From: JASJBU01 sp039714735
Lineage (GTDB): Bacteria; Pseudomonadota; Gammaproteobacteria; Chromatiales; Chromatiaceae
NCBI GenBank assembly: GCA_039714735.1
Contig: JBDLIT010000021.1
Coordinates: 1 to 41,077, forward strand
DNA length: 41,077 nucleotides
Direction of reading: 5' to 3'
Positions 8,357 to 16,607 of the stretch are shown here, piece by piece. The notes beneath the pieces are model-generated. The model was not told where the DNA came from. It searched no databases and saw only the letters and a program-made list of their open reading frames with translations. Each line of letters begins with the position of its first letter. The stretch's first letter is position 1. The translations under genes and the position numbers were made by a program.

Positions 8357-8824
8357 ATGAGGTTGTCAACGAAAGGTCGATATGCGGTCACAGCCATGTT
8401 GGATCTCGCACTGAATGGTGCCAAAGGGCCGGTAACGCTGGCGGAGATCTCAGAAAATCAGGGGATTTCTCTCTCCTATCTGGAGCAGCTGTTTGCTGCG
8501 CTGCGTTCGAAGGAACTGGTGCGTGGTGTACGTGGACCGGGCGGTGGTTACTATCTGGGTAAAAGCGCGGATGACATCTCCATTGCCAATATTATCTGTG
8601 CAGTGGATGAGTGGGTGGAGTTTACCCGTTGTGGAGGAAGGCAGAATTGTAGCCGTGGCGCACGTTGCCTGACTCATTCCTTGTGGGATGATCTGAGCGC
8701 GGAAATTTTTGATTTCCTCGCTAATATCTCCTTGGAAGATCTGATAAAACGGGGTTCCATTGAAGCCGAAAAGAAAACGCCAGAGTTGAATGTGGTGCCG
8801 AATGGGGACTCCCAGGCAGCTTGA
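8357..8824 (+). CDS. iscR: Fe-S cluster regulator IscR (Rrf2 family)
   Basis: IscR is a winged-helix regulator that binds a [2Fe-2S] cluster and controls Fe-S cluster biogenesis. The 155-residue protein begins MRLSTKGRYAVTAMLDLAL and carries the DNA-contact segment GISLSYLEQLF and the wing VRGPGGGYYLGK. The cluster ligands C92, C98, C104 and H107 occupy the same positions as in E. coli IscR, which separates it from other Rrf2 proteins. TTTGGAGG lies just upstream of the ATG. No iscS/iscU/iscA genes follow, so it is an orphan copy. The last base of its TGA stop is the first base of the repeat at 8824-9064. Confidence 0.9.
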   Translation: MRLSTKGRYAVTAMLDLALNGAKGPVTLAEISENQGISLSYLEQLFAALRSKELVRGVRGPGGGYYLGKSADDISIANIICAVDEWVEFTRCGGRQNCSRGARCLTHSLWDDLSAEIFDFLANISLEDLIKRGSIEAEKKTPELNVVPNGDSQAA

Positions 8825-9064
8825 ACCTAGAAACTGCAGTTGACCGCTCCATTCTGATAGTAAGGTGCTGTTATGAGAGAAATTAGCGCCGATAAGCTTA
8901 TTCACCCATCGGGTGAGTCACGCTACGAGGTAGCTTGCACGCTTGTGGTGGCGCATGTCTGCGTTGCAACTCCTTGGAATAGATTAACTATTCCGCGTCG
9001 TTGCGCCTTGATCCGCACCACCACAAACGCACGCCCTACCCCGTCCAACTGCAGATTCTAGGTT
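8824..9064 (-). repeat. MITE-like palindromic repeat, copy 2 (241 bp)
   Basis: Inverted relative to the copy at 2944-3184 and exactly the same length. Terminal inverted repeats are at 8824-8842 and 9046-9064. The central fold GGAATAG-ATTAA-CTATTCC is at 8976-8994, and the small palindrome TTCACCC-ATC-GGGTGAG at 8901-8917. Sequence agreement with copy 1 is high over about 195 bp. The 45 bp at 8856-8900 have no resemblance to the corresponding 3108-3152 of copy 1. The element is transcribed with iscR unless an upstream stop exists, because the next strong terminator is at 9165-9196. Confidence 0.85.
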
Positions 9065-9164
9065 GAAGGTTTCGCCACTAGAGAGTTAATCTTCAGGTAA
9101 TATATGATATTCCTGGTTTGGATTCAGGAATTTGCTGCAATTATCTGAATACAGTCTTCACTAA

Positions 9165-9196
9165 GAAGGGAAGGGGCGTTTCGCCCCTCTTTCTGT
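9165..9196 (+). terminator. Rho-independent terminator downstream of iscR and the repeat
   Basis: AGGGGCG (9172-9178) pairs with CGCCCCT (9182-9188) across a 3-base loop, extended on the left by A/G-rich sequence opposite CTTTCT. The T-rich tail CTTTCTG follows. This is the best terminator in the window. It would end the iscR transcript after reading through the 241-bp repeat. Confidence 0.75.
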
Positions 9197-9238
9197 AGCG
9201 CCAACTATCTGCGCGTGATTCAGTCAAGATAATTCACA

Positions 9239-9268
9239 TTGGGTTAAAACCCTCAAATGGGCTATTAT
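9239..9268 (+). promoter_or_regulatory. Possible prmB promoter
   Basis: TATTAT (9263-9268) is a good -10 and TTGGGT (9239-9244) a poor -35 at 18-bp spacing. The stretch between includes the palindrome GGGTTAAAACCC (9241-9252). It lies about 30 bp upstream of the prmB ATG and downstream of a strong terminator, so a promoter is expected here. Confidence 0.35.
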
Positions 9269-9297
9269 CTCCAACCCGTTGGGTATTTGATTCGTGC

Positions 9298-10191
9298 ATG
9301 CATTCGCTGTTAACAATAACTGATTTTATCCGCTGGGGAGCAAGTCGATTCAATGAGGCTGGACTCTACTTTGGGCATGGCACCGAAAATGCCCTGGATG
9401 AGGCGGCAGCATTGGTTTTACACTCCCTGCACCTGCCTCCTGATCTCCCTGTCAGCTGGTTTGATAGCCGATTGACAGAAGAGGAGAGGGAAAAGGTCAT
9501 TGCATTGATGCGCAGGCGCATTGACGAGCGGATTCCTCTGCCTTATCTGACGGGAGAGAGTTGGTTTGCCGGCCTGCGGTTTGCTGTAAACCAGCATGTT
9601 TTGATACCACGCTCACCCATCGCCGAGTTGCTGGAGAGTGGCTTTGAGCCCTGGGTTGAATCTGCAGAGGTCAGGCGTGTCCTGGATCTCTGTTGTGGCA
9701 GTGGCTGTATCGGAATTGCCGCCGCTGTTTATCTTCCTGAGACTCAGGTCGATCTGGTGGATATCTCAGATCAGGCATTGGCTGTTGCCGGGGAAAACAT
9801 TCAGGAACACAATCTGGAATATCGTGCCAGATTAATAAAATCTGATCTTTTTGATTCGCTCAAGGAAGGCGAGTATGACGTTATCGTCACGAATCCACCC
9901 TACGTGGGCAGATCGGAACTGCTGCAGTTGCCGGAAGAGTACTCTTATGAGCCCGTACTTGCGCTTGAGGCTGAGGGTGAAGGTCTTTCGATTGTTGCTA
10001 AGATTCTTCGAGAGGCCGAAAGATACCTCACGCCCAGAGGTGTATTGGTGGTGGAAGTTGGAAATAGCGCAGAGGCATTGATGCGGCGTTATCCTGATAT
10101 ACCATTCCTTTGGATCGATTTTGAGCGGGGCGGCGAGGGTGTATTTTTATTTACCGCCGAAGAATTGAAGAATTATCGTGACATGTTTTAA
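9298..10191 (+). CDS. prmB: 50S ribosomal protein L3 glutamine methyltransferase PrmB
   Basis: PrmB N5-methylates a glutamine of ribosomal protein L3 using S-adenosylmethionine. The 297-residue protein has the helical N-terminal substrate domain, SAM motif I VLDLCCGSGCIGIAA (128-142) and the Gln-methylating signature NPPY at 199-202. PrmB-type rather than PrmC-type features are LPEEYSYEPVLALEAEGEGL and the C-terminal VEVGNSAEALMRRYPDIPF. The length fits the family. The ATG at 9298 lacks an obvious Shine-Dalgarno sequence. It heads a possible transcription unit with the next small gene and hemN. Confidence 0.92.
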   Translation: MHSLLTITDFIRWGASRFNEAGLYFGHGTENALDEAAALVLHSLHLPPDLPVSWFDSRLTEEEREKVIALMRRRIDERIPLPYLTGESWFAGLRFAVNQHVLIPRSPIAELLESGFEPWVESAEVRRVLDLCCGSGCIGIAAAVYLPETQVDLVDISDQALAVAGENIQEHNLEYRARLIKSDLFDSLKEGEYDVIVTNPPYVGRSELLQLPEEYSYEPVLALEAEGEGLSIVAKILREAERYLTPRGVLVVEVGNSAEALMRRYPDIPFLWIDFERGGEGVFLFTAEELKNYRDMF

Positions 10192-10274
10192 AGAATTTCT
10201 AGTGATTTCGGGAATTCAAAAACGTGGCGCATCAATTTGTACTATAAAGAGTTAGCCTGTATGGAGTCGTTGAA

Positions 10275-10592
10275 ATGAGTTTGCAGCGTGCCCGAAGCGC
10301 CGAAGAGTATATTGAATGGGTCAAACAGGCGGTCTTCGAAGTCGGTGATTTACGCGACTGCTTCGATTATCAGATGGAAGAGATGGCAACTTATCCCGCC
10401 TATCTTGGTCCTCTCGAGCAGGGAATCAAGGATCTCTATCAGTCCATGGTTGATGGTGAATACCACTTTGGAAGAGATGACCTGAACTTCATGAGCCTGG
10501 TCGACCGGCACGATGAGGATATTCCATTTGCAGTGCTTTTACGCCAGATCAATGAAACCCATCGAAAGGGTATTGACGTAGACGCTTCCTGA
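10275..10592 (+). CDS. Conserved-looking hypothetical protein upstream of hemN (105 aa)
   Basis: I do not recognise a characterised family. The protein is acidic, soluble and without a signal peptide. Likely helices are SAEEYIEWVKQAVFEVGDL, YQMEEMATYPAYLGPLEQGI and LLRQINETHRKGIDV; a single Cys (CFDY) is present. GGAG about 10 bp upstream supports the ATG. Only 18 bp separate its stop from hemN, so the two are very likely co-transcribed. A role linked to haem synthesis or anaerobic metabolism is possible but only from position. Confidence 0.75.
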   Translation: MSLQRARSAEEYIEWVKQAVFEVGDLRDCFDYQMEEMATYPAYLGPLEQGIKDLYQSMVDGEYHFGRDDLNFMSLVDRHDEDIPFAVLLRQINETHRKGIDVDAS

Positions 10593-10610
10593 TTAGCGAG
10601 TAATAAATTT

Positions 10611-11996
10611 ATGGATCAATCGATTGTCTTCGATCTCTCCCTGATTGAAAAATATGACCATTCTGGACCCCGGTATACTTCGTATCCGACGGCAGTCCAG
10701 TTCCATGAGGGTTTTGCTGAGGCTGAATACAAGCGCATAGCCCAGGCCACAAATGAGTCGGGGCGCCCACTTTCGCTCTATTTCCATATCCCTTTCTGCG
10801 ACACCGTCTGTTTTTATTGCGCCTGCAACAAGGTTGCGACAAAAGACCGTAGCATGGCGGGCAAGTATCTGCAGCGGGTCTATAAAGAGCTGGAGATGCA
10901 GGGAGCACTGTTCGACCGCTCAAGAAAAGTTGAACAGCTGCATTGGGGAGGCGGCACGCCGACCTTCATCAGTCATGCCGAGATGCGCGAGTTGGTCAGC
11001 CAGACCAGGAAACATTTCAACCTGTTGGATGATGATACGGGTGAATACTCCATCGAGATTGATCCGAGAGAGGCTCAGGGCGATACCATCAAGCTGTTGC
11101 GCGAGCTTGGCTTCAACCGAATGAGTCTTGGGGTGCAGGACTTCGAAGAGAATGTGCAAAAAGCGGTCAATCGTATCCAGACAAAAGAGGTCACTCTTAC
11201 AGTCTTGCAGGCTGCTCGTGACGAGGGGTTTCGCTCCATCAGCCTGGATTTGATCTATGGACTGCCCTTTCAATCGCTGAGCAGTTTTGCGCGAACCCTG
11301 GATCAGGTGTTGGAGGTGGATCCTGACCGTTTGTCTGTTTTCAACTATGCTCATTTACCGGAAAGATTTAAACCGCAACGGCGAATCAATGAGGATGATC
11401 TGCCGGCGCCACAGGAAAAGCTGGATATTCTGCAGATGACGATCGATAAGCTGTCTGCTGCAGGCTATGTCTATGTGGGCATGGACCATTTTGCCAAGCC
11501 GGATGATGAATTGGTGATTGCACAAAATAATGGCACTCTCTACCGGAATTTTCAGGGTTACTCCACCCATGCTGACTGTGATCTGCTGGGACTGGGCTCT
11601 ACCTCTATCGGTATGGTCGGGCCAAGCTATGCACAAAATATGCGCTCGCTGGATGAATATTATGCTCGAATCGACAATAACCAATTAGCCGTATTCAGAG
11701 GCATCGAGCTGTCTCGTGATGATCAGATTCGTAGGGATGTGATCACAAAACTGATTTGTCATTTTGCCCTGACGTTTTCCGATATAGAACGACATTGGGA
11801 TATCTCCTTCGCGGACTATTTTTCAAAGGAATTGCAGAAGCTGCAGAACATGATGGCAGACGGTCTATTGACGATGGATAATGAAACGATTCGTGTTGAA
11901 CCGAAAGGGCGTCTCCTGATCAGAAATATCTGTATGCAATTCGATGCTTATCTAAAATCAAAAGAATCAGCCTCCAGTTTTTCAAAGGTCATTTAG
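10611..11996 (+). CDS. hemN: Oxygen-independent coproporphyrinogen III oxidase HemN
   Basis: HemN is a radical SAM enzyme that oxidatively decarboxylates coproporphyrinogen III to protoporphyrinogen IX without oxygen. The radical SAM cysteines are C63, C67 and C70 (CDTVCFYC). The true-HemN N-terminus LIEKYDHSGPRYTSYPTA is present, as are QLHWGGGTPTF, FNYAHLPERF and the C-terminal GRLLIRNICMQFDAYL. The length of 461 and the ending FSKVI match bona fide HemN rather than HemW or HutW homologs. With UbiT/U/V elsewhere in the window it indicates anaerobic or microaerobic cofactor synthesis. Confidence 0.97.
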   Translation: MDQSIVFDLSLIEKYDHSGPRYTSYPTAVQFHEGFAEAEYKRIAQATNESGRPLSLYFHIPFCDTVCFYCACNKVATKDRSMAGKYLQRVYKELEMQGALFDRSRKVEQLHWGGGTPTFISHAEMRELVSQTRKHFNLLDDDTGEYSIEIDPREAQGDTIKLLRELGFNRMSLGVQDFEENVQKAVNRIQTKEVTLTVLQAARDEGFRSISLDLIYGLPFQSLSSFARTLDQVLEVDPDRLSVFNYAHLPERFKPQRRINEDDLPAPQEKLDILQMTIDKLSAAGYVYVGMDHFAKPDDELVIAQNNGTLYRNFQGYSTHADCDLLGLGSTSIGMVGPSYAQNMRSLDEYYARIDNNQLAVFRGIELSRDDQIRRDVITKLICHFALTFSDIERHWDISFADYFSKELQKLQNMMADGLLTMDNETIRVEPKGRLLIRNICMQFDAYLKSKESASSFSKVI

Positions 11997-12041
11997 TGTC
12001 GTTTCCGTTGTATCTAGGCTAGATCCCGTCAGGCATATTTT

Positions 12042-13442
12042 ATGATCAGACTTTTCGGAGTATATGTACCCAAATCCCTGGTATTGCTTGGGATTACCGA
12101 GGTCATAATATTCGCTGTCTCTTTCTATCTGAGTGTCTTTGTTCTGCATAACTATGAGATGCCTGAAAATTTCATTTCAAACGATGCAGTTACCGGTTCA
12201 GCATCACTCTTTGCCTTGGTGATGTTCTTTTCCATTTTATCTCTTGGACTCTATCAGCCGGACTCGATGGTAAGAGCCTCAGGTTTCCTGGTCAGGCTAT
12301 TCCTTGGCTTTTTAATTGGCGCGGTTGCCATGGGTGTGCTCTATTTTCTCCTGCAGGATTTCTTTCTGACGGGACGAGACTTATTGGGCTTCAGTCTGAT
12401 GTTCTCCTTTCTTGGAATCCTGGTGACACGCATGTTGTTCATGCGACTTACATCGGAAAGCACCCTTAAGAGACGTGTACTTGTGCTGGGGACGGGTATT
12501 AACGCCGATCGTATTGAAGATTACTACTCTTCGGTTAATAAGGCTGCATTTTTAGTCGTGGGTTATGTCTCGCTTGGGGATAGCGTCAGTCTGGTAGATG
12601 AAAATCGTCAGATTGCTAAGGATCAATCACTTTTTGCCATAGCGAATAGATTTGCTGTGGATGAAATTGTTATTGCAGTTGATGATAGAAGAAAAAAACT
12701 ACCTACGGATGAGCTGCTCCAATGCAAAATTAATGGGATCAAGGTTCTGGATCTGCTGACCTTTTTTGAGAAAGAGTTATCCATCATCAACATCGAGCTG
12801 CTCTATCCAAGCTGGATGCTGTTTTCTGCTGGCTTCCGCCAGAGACTATTGGGCATTTACTTCAAGAGGCTGTTCGATGTCTCCGTCAGTCTTGTCATAC
12901 TCATAGTAGCTTCGCCCTTCATGTTGCTCGTAACAATCGCCAGTTTGATTGAATCGAGGGGCAGGGATCCGATTTTGTATAGCCAGGTGCGGGTGGGTAA
13001 AAATGGCAAACCATTTCGTGTCCAGAAATTCCGCAGTATGCGGACCGATGCAGAATCGGATGGCGTGGCAAGATGGGCGACGAAGAATGACGCACGTGTT
13101 ACAACCTTGGGTAAGATCATCCGCAAGACACGCCTGGATGAGCTTCCGCAACTGTTCAATGTTTTGAAAGGGGACATGAGTCTGGTTGGGCCAAGGCCTG
13201 AAAGGCCTGAGTTTGTCGCCCAACTGTCCAGAGATATTCCCTACTATGCTGAACGCCACTGGGTAAAGCCGGGTCTGACCGGCTGGGCGCAGATGCTGTA
13301 TCCCTATGCCGCTACAGAAGAGGATACCAAGCGAAAGCTCGAATACGACCTCTACTACGTGAAGAATGGCGGGACAATGCTGGATACCATCATCCTGCTG
13401 CAGACGATTGAGGTTGTTCTGTTAGGTAAGGGTGCGCAATGA
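12042..13442 (+). CDS. Exopolysaccharide polyprenyl-phosphate sugar transferase (PEP-CTERM/XrtA-associated type)
   Basis: The protein starts the repeat unit of an exopolysaccharide by moving a sugar phosphate to undecaprenyl phosphate at the inner membrane. The N-terminal half has about four to five membrane segments (for example SLVLLGITEVIIFAVSFYL) followed by a nucleotide-binding-like fold (VLVLGTGINADRI). The C-terminal half is the bacterial sugar-transferase domain, with a membrane hairpin (LFDVSVSLVILIVASPFML), KFRSMRTDAE, TRLDELPQLFNVLKGDMS and LVGPRPERPEF, then KPGLTGWAQ. The N-terminus MIRLFGVYVPKSLVLLG is what I associate with the PEP-CTERM-linked EpsB-like family (TIGR03013). The rest of that pathway in the window lies beyond the T2SS genes at 24.6-29.9 kb. 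Confidence 0.88.
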   Translation: MIRLFGVYVPKSLVLLGITEVIIFAVSFYLSVFVLHNYEMPENFISNDAVTGSASLFALVMFFSILSLGLYQPDSMVRASGFLVRLFLGFLIGAVAMGVLYFLLQDFFLTGRDLLGFSLMFSFLGILVTRMLFMRLTSESTLKRRVLVLGTGINADRIEDYYSSVNKAAFLVVGYVSLGDSVSLVDENRQIAKDQSLFAIANRFAVDEIVIAVDDRRKKLPTDELLQCKINGIKVLDLLTFFEKELSIINIELLYPSWMLFSAGFRQRLLGIYFKRLFDVSVSLVILIVASPFMLLVTIASLIESRGRDPILYSQVRVGKNGKPFRVQKFRSMRTDAESDGVARWATKNDARVTTLGKIIRKTRLDELPQLFNVLKGDMSLVGPRPERPEFVAQLSRDIPYYAERHWVKPGLTGWAQMLYPYAATEEDTKRKLEYDLYYVKNGGTMLDTIILLQTIEVVLLGKGAQ

Positions 13443-13470
13443 TCCAGGAATAGGATCTGATACAAACCAG

Positions 13471-13815
13471 CTATTTTTTCTCTTGTTTACTAAGCGCTTC
13501 GAGCGCTTTTTTGTTCCCCTGAGCTGCAGCGCGCTGTATCCAGTTCATCGCCTGTTGATCGTTTTTTTCTACCCCCAGTCCGTGGTGATATAGATAACCC
13601 AGCGTATATTGAGCCTGGTCGTTACCTTTGGCTGCAAGAGGGAAAAGCAGCTGAAACACCAGCCGATAATTATTCTCGAAATAGGCCTGTTTGGCTTGCC
13701 CCAAAATATACTGGGGGTTGTTCATGGCTTCCTTTTCTTCGGATGAAACACAGCCCGACAATATCAGTACGGCCGCTGACAAAACGGCGCTTCGAAGAAG
13801 ATTTTTAATCCGCAT
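13471..13815 (-). CDS. Small Sel1-repeat lipoprotein at the end of the T2SS operon
   Basis: The 114-residue protein has a lipoprotein signal with lipobox LSGC (Cys at about position 22). The mature part is one to two Sel1/TPR-like repeats (AKGNDQAQYTLGYLYHHGLGVEK, AMNWIQRAAAQGNKKA). Its start is only 6 bp after the gspF stop, so it is the last gene of the gsp transcript. TPR-type lipoproteins act as pilotins for secretins in related systems (PilF/PilW), so a secretin-assembly role is a reasonable but untested idea. It converges with the sugar transferase gene. Confidence 0.85.
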   Translation of the reverse strand: MRIKNLLRSAVLSAAVLILSGCVSSEEKEAMNNPQYILGQAKQAYFENNYRLVFQLLFPLAAKGNDQAQYTLGYLYHHGLGVEKNDQQAMNWIQRAAAQGNKKALEALSKQEKK

Positions 13816-13821
13816 AGTGAG

Positions 13822-15033
13822 TTATCCAACCAACTGATTGAGATCGAAAATGGGTAGGAGAATTGCGAGTACTATAATCAAAATCACGCCACCCATGAAC
13901 AATATCAAGAGTGGCTCGAAAAGGCCAAGTATGGTTGAGACCAGGGCTTCGATCTCCCTATCCTGTATTTCGGCTGAGCGATCGAGCATACCCTCGAGAT
14001 TACCACTTGATTCCCCGCTGGCCAACAGACTGAGTGTCATGGGAGGGAAATAGCCGGTCTTCTCTAACGCACTATGCAGGCTGCTACCTTCGCGAACCAT
14101 GGTCGCCGCTTCCTCCACCGCACTTTGCATGGGTAGGTTTGTCAGGACCTGAGCGGCAATGCGCAGAGAATCCAGAATCGGCACACTGCTGGCTGCCATG
14201 ATGCTGAGGGTACGGGAAAACCTGGCTGCGTTTGAGGTGCGGATCAGTCTCCCCACCAGTGGCAGCTTTAATACAAGGCGATGCCATGCCAGCTTGGGTC
14301 CCGGTTGCTTGATCAAATAGCTGAAAAGCAGGACGAAAGCCGCGATCAGGACTAAAAGGGTTACTCCATGCGCCCTCAAGGTGTCACTGGTCGCAATCAG
14401 CGCCTGGGTGATCCAGGGCAGTTCCTGGGCCACACTGTCAAACACCCGGGTCACCTGGGGTACGATGTAAGTCAGCAGACCTCCGACGATGAGGATCGAT
14501 ACGATGGTCAGCAGAGCAGGGTAGAAGAGCGCCAATACGGTTTTTTGGCGCATCTGCTGACGTTGCTCGGTATAGTCGGCGAGACGTTCGAGCACAACCT
14601 CCAGATGCCCTGACTCCTCACCGGAAGATACCGTTCTTTGATAGAGCTCAGGAAAAACCCGAGGAAACTGACTGAGCCCATCTGCCAGAGTGCGTCCTTC
14701 CAAGACCTTTGCCCGGACTGCCAGCAAGGTTCTCTCTACATGGCGCTTCTCCGTTTGCTGAGCGGTGGTTTTCAGAACATGTTCGAGAGGTAGTCCGGAA
14801 CGCAGGAGCGTGGCCATCTGGCGCGTGATCAATGCCAGCTCCATGGCATTGACCCGGCGTTGCAAGCTGAAGTGTCGCTTTTCAGTGCTCTCCTCACTTG
14901 CCGAGTCTACCGAGAGAGGTGTGAGACCTGAATCTCTCAGCTGCTGGCGGATTTGGCGGGGACTATCACCTTCCAGGATTCCCCGCTTCTCCTTTCCCTC
15001 GGGGGTGAGTGCTACATATTCAAAAGCGTCCAT
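13822..15033 (-). CDS. gspF: Type II secretion inner membrane platform protein GspF
   Basis: GspF is the polytopic platform protein that contacts the ATPase and the pseudopilus base. The 403-residue protein starts MDAFEYVALTPEGKEKRG, has two copies of the T2SSF domain (RQMATLLRSGLPLEHVL and RTLSIMAASSVPILDSL), and three membrane segments (VLALFYPALLTIVSILIVGG, VTLLVLIAAFVLLFSYL, LFMGGVILIIVLAILLP). The family sequence AALLPIF-like ending is seen as LAILLPIFDLN. It starts 3 bp after gspE. Confidence 0.97.
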   Translation of the reverse strand: MDAFEYVALTPEGKEKRGILEGDSPRQIRQQLRDSGLTPLSVDSASEESTEKRHFSLQRRVNAMELALITRQMATLLRSGLPLEHVLKTTAQQTEKRHVERTLLAVRAKVLEGRTLADGLSQFPRVFPELYQRTVSSGEESGHLEVVLERLADYTEQRQQMRQKTVLALFYPALLTIVSILIVGGLLTYIVPQVTRVFDSVAQELPWITQALIATSDTLRAHGVTLLVLIAAFVLLFSYLIKQPGPKLAWHRLVLKLPLVGRLIRTSNAARFSRTLSIMAASSVPILDSLRIAAQVLTNLPMQSAVEEAATMVREGSSLHSALEKTGYFPPMTLSLLASGESSGNLEGMLDRSAEIQDREIEALVSTILGLFEPLLILFMGGVILIIVLAILLPIFDLNQLVG

Positions 15034-15036
15034 GAT

Positions 15037-16593
15037 TTAACCATCTTGAGTCACGCGAATGATCTCATCAATTGTCGTGTCACCGGCGAGTACACGCTTC
15101 ATGCCGTCTGTGCGGATACTCTCGCTGCTGATTCTGGCGTGCTGCAACATCTCAAGCTCCCCGGCGCCTTTATGAATCAGTGAACGCAGTGCTTCATCGA
15201 TAATGATCAGCTCATAGATGCCGGTGCGGCCAAGGTAGCCGTGATGGTGACATTCACTACAACCGGTGGGAGAGTAGAGTGTAACACTGCTGTTGTCCGG
15301 TTGATTGAGCAGTTCCAGTTCGTCCTGGTTCGCCTGGTAAGGTTTTTTGCAGTGGTGACAGAGTGTCCTTACGAGGCGCTGAGCGAGTACGCCAACCAGG
15401 CTGGAGGAGAGCAGAAAGGGTTCGATTCCCATATCCCGCAGCCGCGTGACGCTGCCGATGGCGGTATTGGTGTGCAGGCTTGACATCACCATGTGCCCGG
15501 TGAGACTGGCCTGTACGGCAATCTGAGCGGTTTCCAGGTCCCGGATCTCGCCCACCATGACGACGTCCGGATCCTGTCGCAATATGGCGCGTAAACCCCT
15601 TGCAAAAGTCAGGTCGACCTTGGTGTTGACCTGGGTCTGGCCTATTCCGTCCAGGTAATATTCGATCGGGTCTTCAACGGTCACGATATTACGGCTCTGG
15701 GTATTGAGCCGGCTCAGGGCAGCATACAGAGTCGTGGTCTTTCCCGAACCGGTGGGACCTGTTACCAGGAAAATTCCGTGTGGACGATGAATGATGCCGG
15801 GGTCCACCTGTTCCAGCAGTGTTTTGGAGAGTCCCAGGTGTTTGAGGTCCAGGCGGCCTGCCTGTTTGTCCAGCAGACGCAGGACAACCCGCTCACCATA
15901 ACTTGAGGGCAGCGTGGATACGCGCACATCTACGGGCCTGAGACCTACCTTGAGGGAGATCCGACCATCCTGCGGGATGCGTTTCTCGGCGATATCGAGA
16001 TGCGCCATGACCTTGATGCGGGAGACCAGAAATGGCGCGACGGTTCTTGGTGGATGGAGTACTTCTCGTAGCAGACCATCGACCCGGAAGCGTACTACCA
16101 GTCGGTTTTCATAGGGTTCGATATGGATATCTGAGGCCTGTTCCTTGATCGCTTCAGTGAACAGGGCATTGATCAGGCGGATGATAGGGGCATCATCATC
16201 ACTTTCCAGTAGATCCTCAGGCTGATTGAGGGCCTTGGCGACGTTATCGAGATCCATGTCATTGCCCATGGTCTCCATGATCTGGGTCGATTGCTTCTCA
16301 CCCGACTCGTAGATTTGGGAAAGGTGGCGTTCGAATTCATCTTCGCTAATTTCTTGTAGGGCTAAAGGCTGCCCGATATAGCGACGAACTTCGGAGAAGA
16401 CGGAGAGAGGGACGCCCGCCTTGTAGAGGAGCATGGGCTGTTCATCCGGAACTTCATCGGTAACCAGTACCCCATGCCGCCTGGCGAATGAGTAAGGGAT
16501 ATTCTTGATCTTCAGTGAGACCAGATAAGAATCCGTCTCTTCAGGATCCAGCTCATCCAGATCAGGTGGGGAATTTCTGACGTTATCAGACAT
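15037..16593 (-). CDS. gspE: Type II secretion ATPase GspE
   Basis: GspE is the cytoplasmic hexameric ATPase that powers pseudopilus assembly. The 518-residue protein has the N1/N2 region (PYSFARRHGVLV), Walker A GPTGSGKT at 279-286, the Asp box (VEDPIEYYLDGIGQTQVN), Walker B (RQDPDVVMVGEIRD) and a His box (TGHMVMSSLHTNTA). The tetracysteine zinc motif C-x2-C...C-x2-C is present (CHHC, CSEC), typical of GspE. The overlap-free 14-bp gap to gspD and 3-bp gap to gspF indicate one operon. Confidence 0.97.
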   Translation of the reverse strand: MSDNVRNSPPDLDELDPEETDSYLVSLKIKNIPYSFARRHGVLVTDEVPDEQPMLLYKAGVPLSVFSEVRRYIGQPLALQEISEDEFERHLSQIYESGEKQSTQIMETMGNDMDLDNVAKALNQPEDLLESDDDAPIIRLINALFTEAIKEQASDIHIEPYENRLVVRFRVDGLLREVLHPPRTVAPFLVSRIKVMAHLDIAEKRIPQDGRISLKVGLRPVDVRVSTLPSSYGERVVLRLLDKQAGRLDLKHLGLSKTLLEQVDPGIIHRPHGIFLVTGPTGSGKTTTLYAALSRLNTQSRNIVTVEDPIEYYLDGIGQTQVNTKVDLTFARGLRAILRQDPDVVMVGEIRDLETAQIAVQASLTGHMVMSSLHTNTAIGSVTRLRDMGIEPFLLSSSLVGVLAQRLVRTLCHHCKKPYQANQDELELLNQPDNSSVTLYSPTGCSECHHHGYLGRTGIYELIIIDEALRSLIHKGAGELEMLQHARISSESIRTDGMKRVLAGDTTIDEIIRVTQDG

Positions 16594-16607
16594 TGATTAT
16601 CCCGGCG

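Noticed and set aside
8873..9061. 62-codon plus-strand open frame
   Set aside because: It lies wholly inside the 241-bp fold-back repeat, has no counterpart in the other copy and shows no protein-like composition.
15415..15440. T-loop-like GGTTCGATTCC suggesting a tRNA
   Set aside because: It is the complement of the gspE codons for DMGIEPF; no acceptor, D or anticodon arms surround it.
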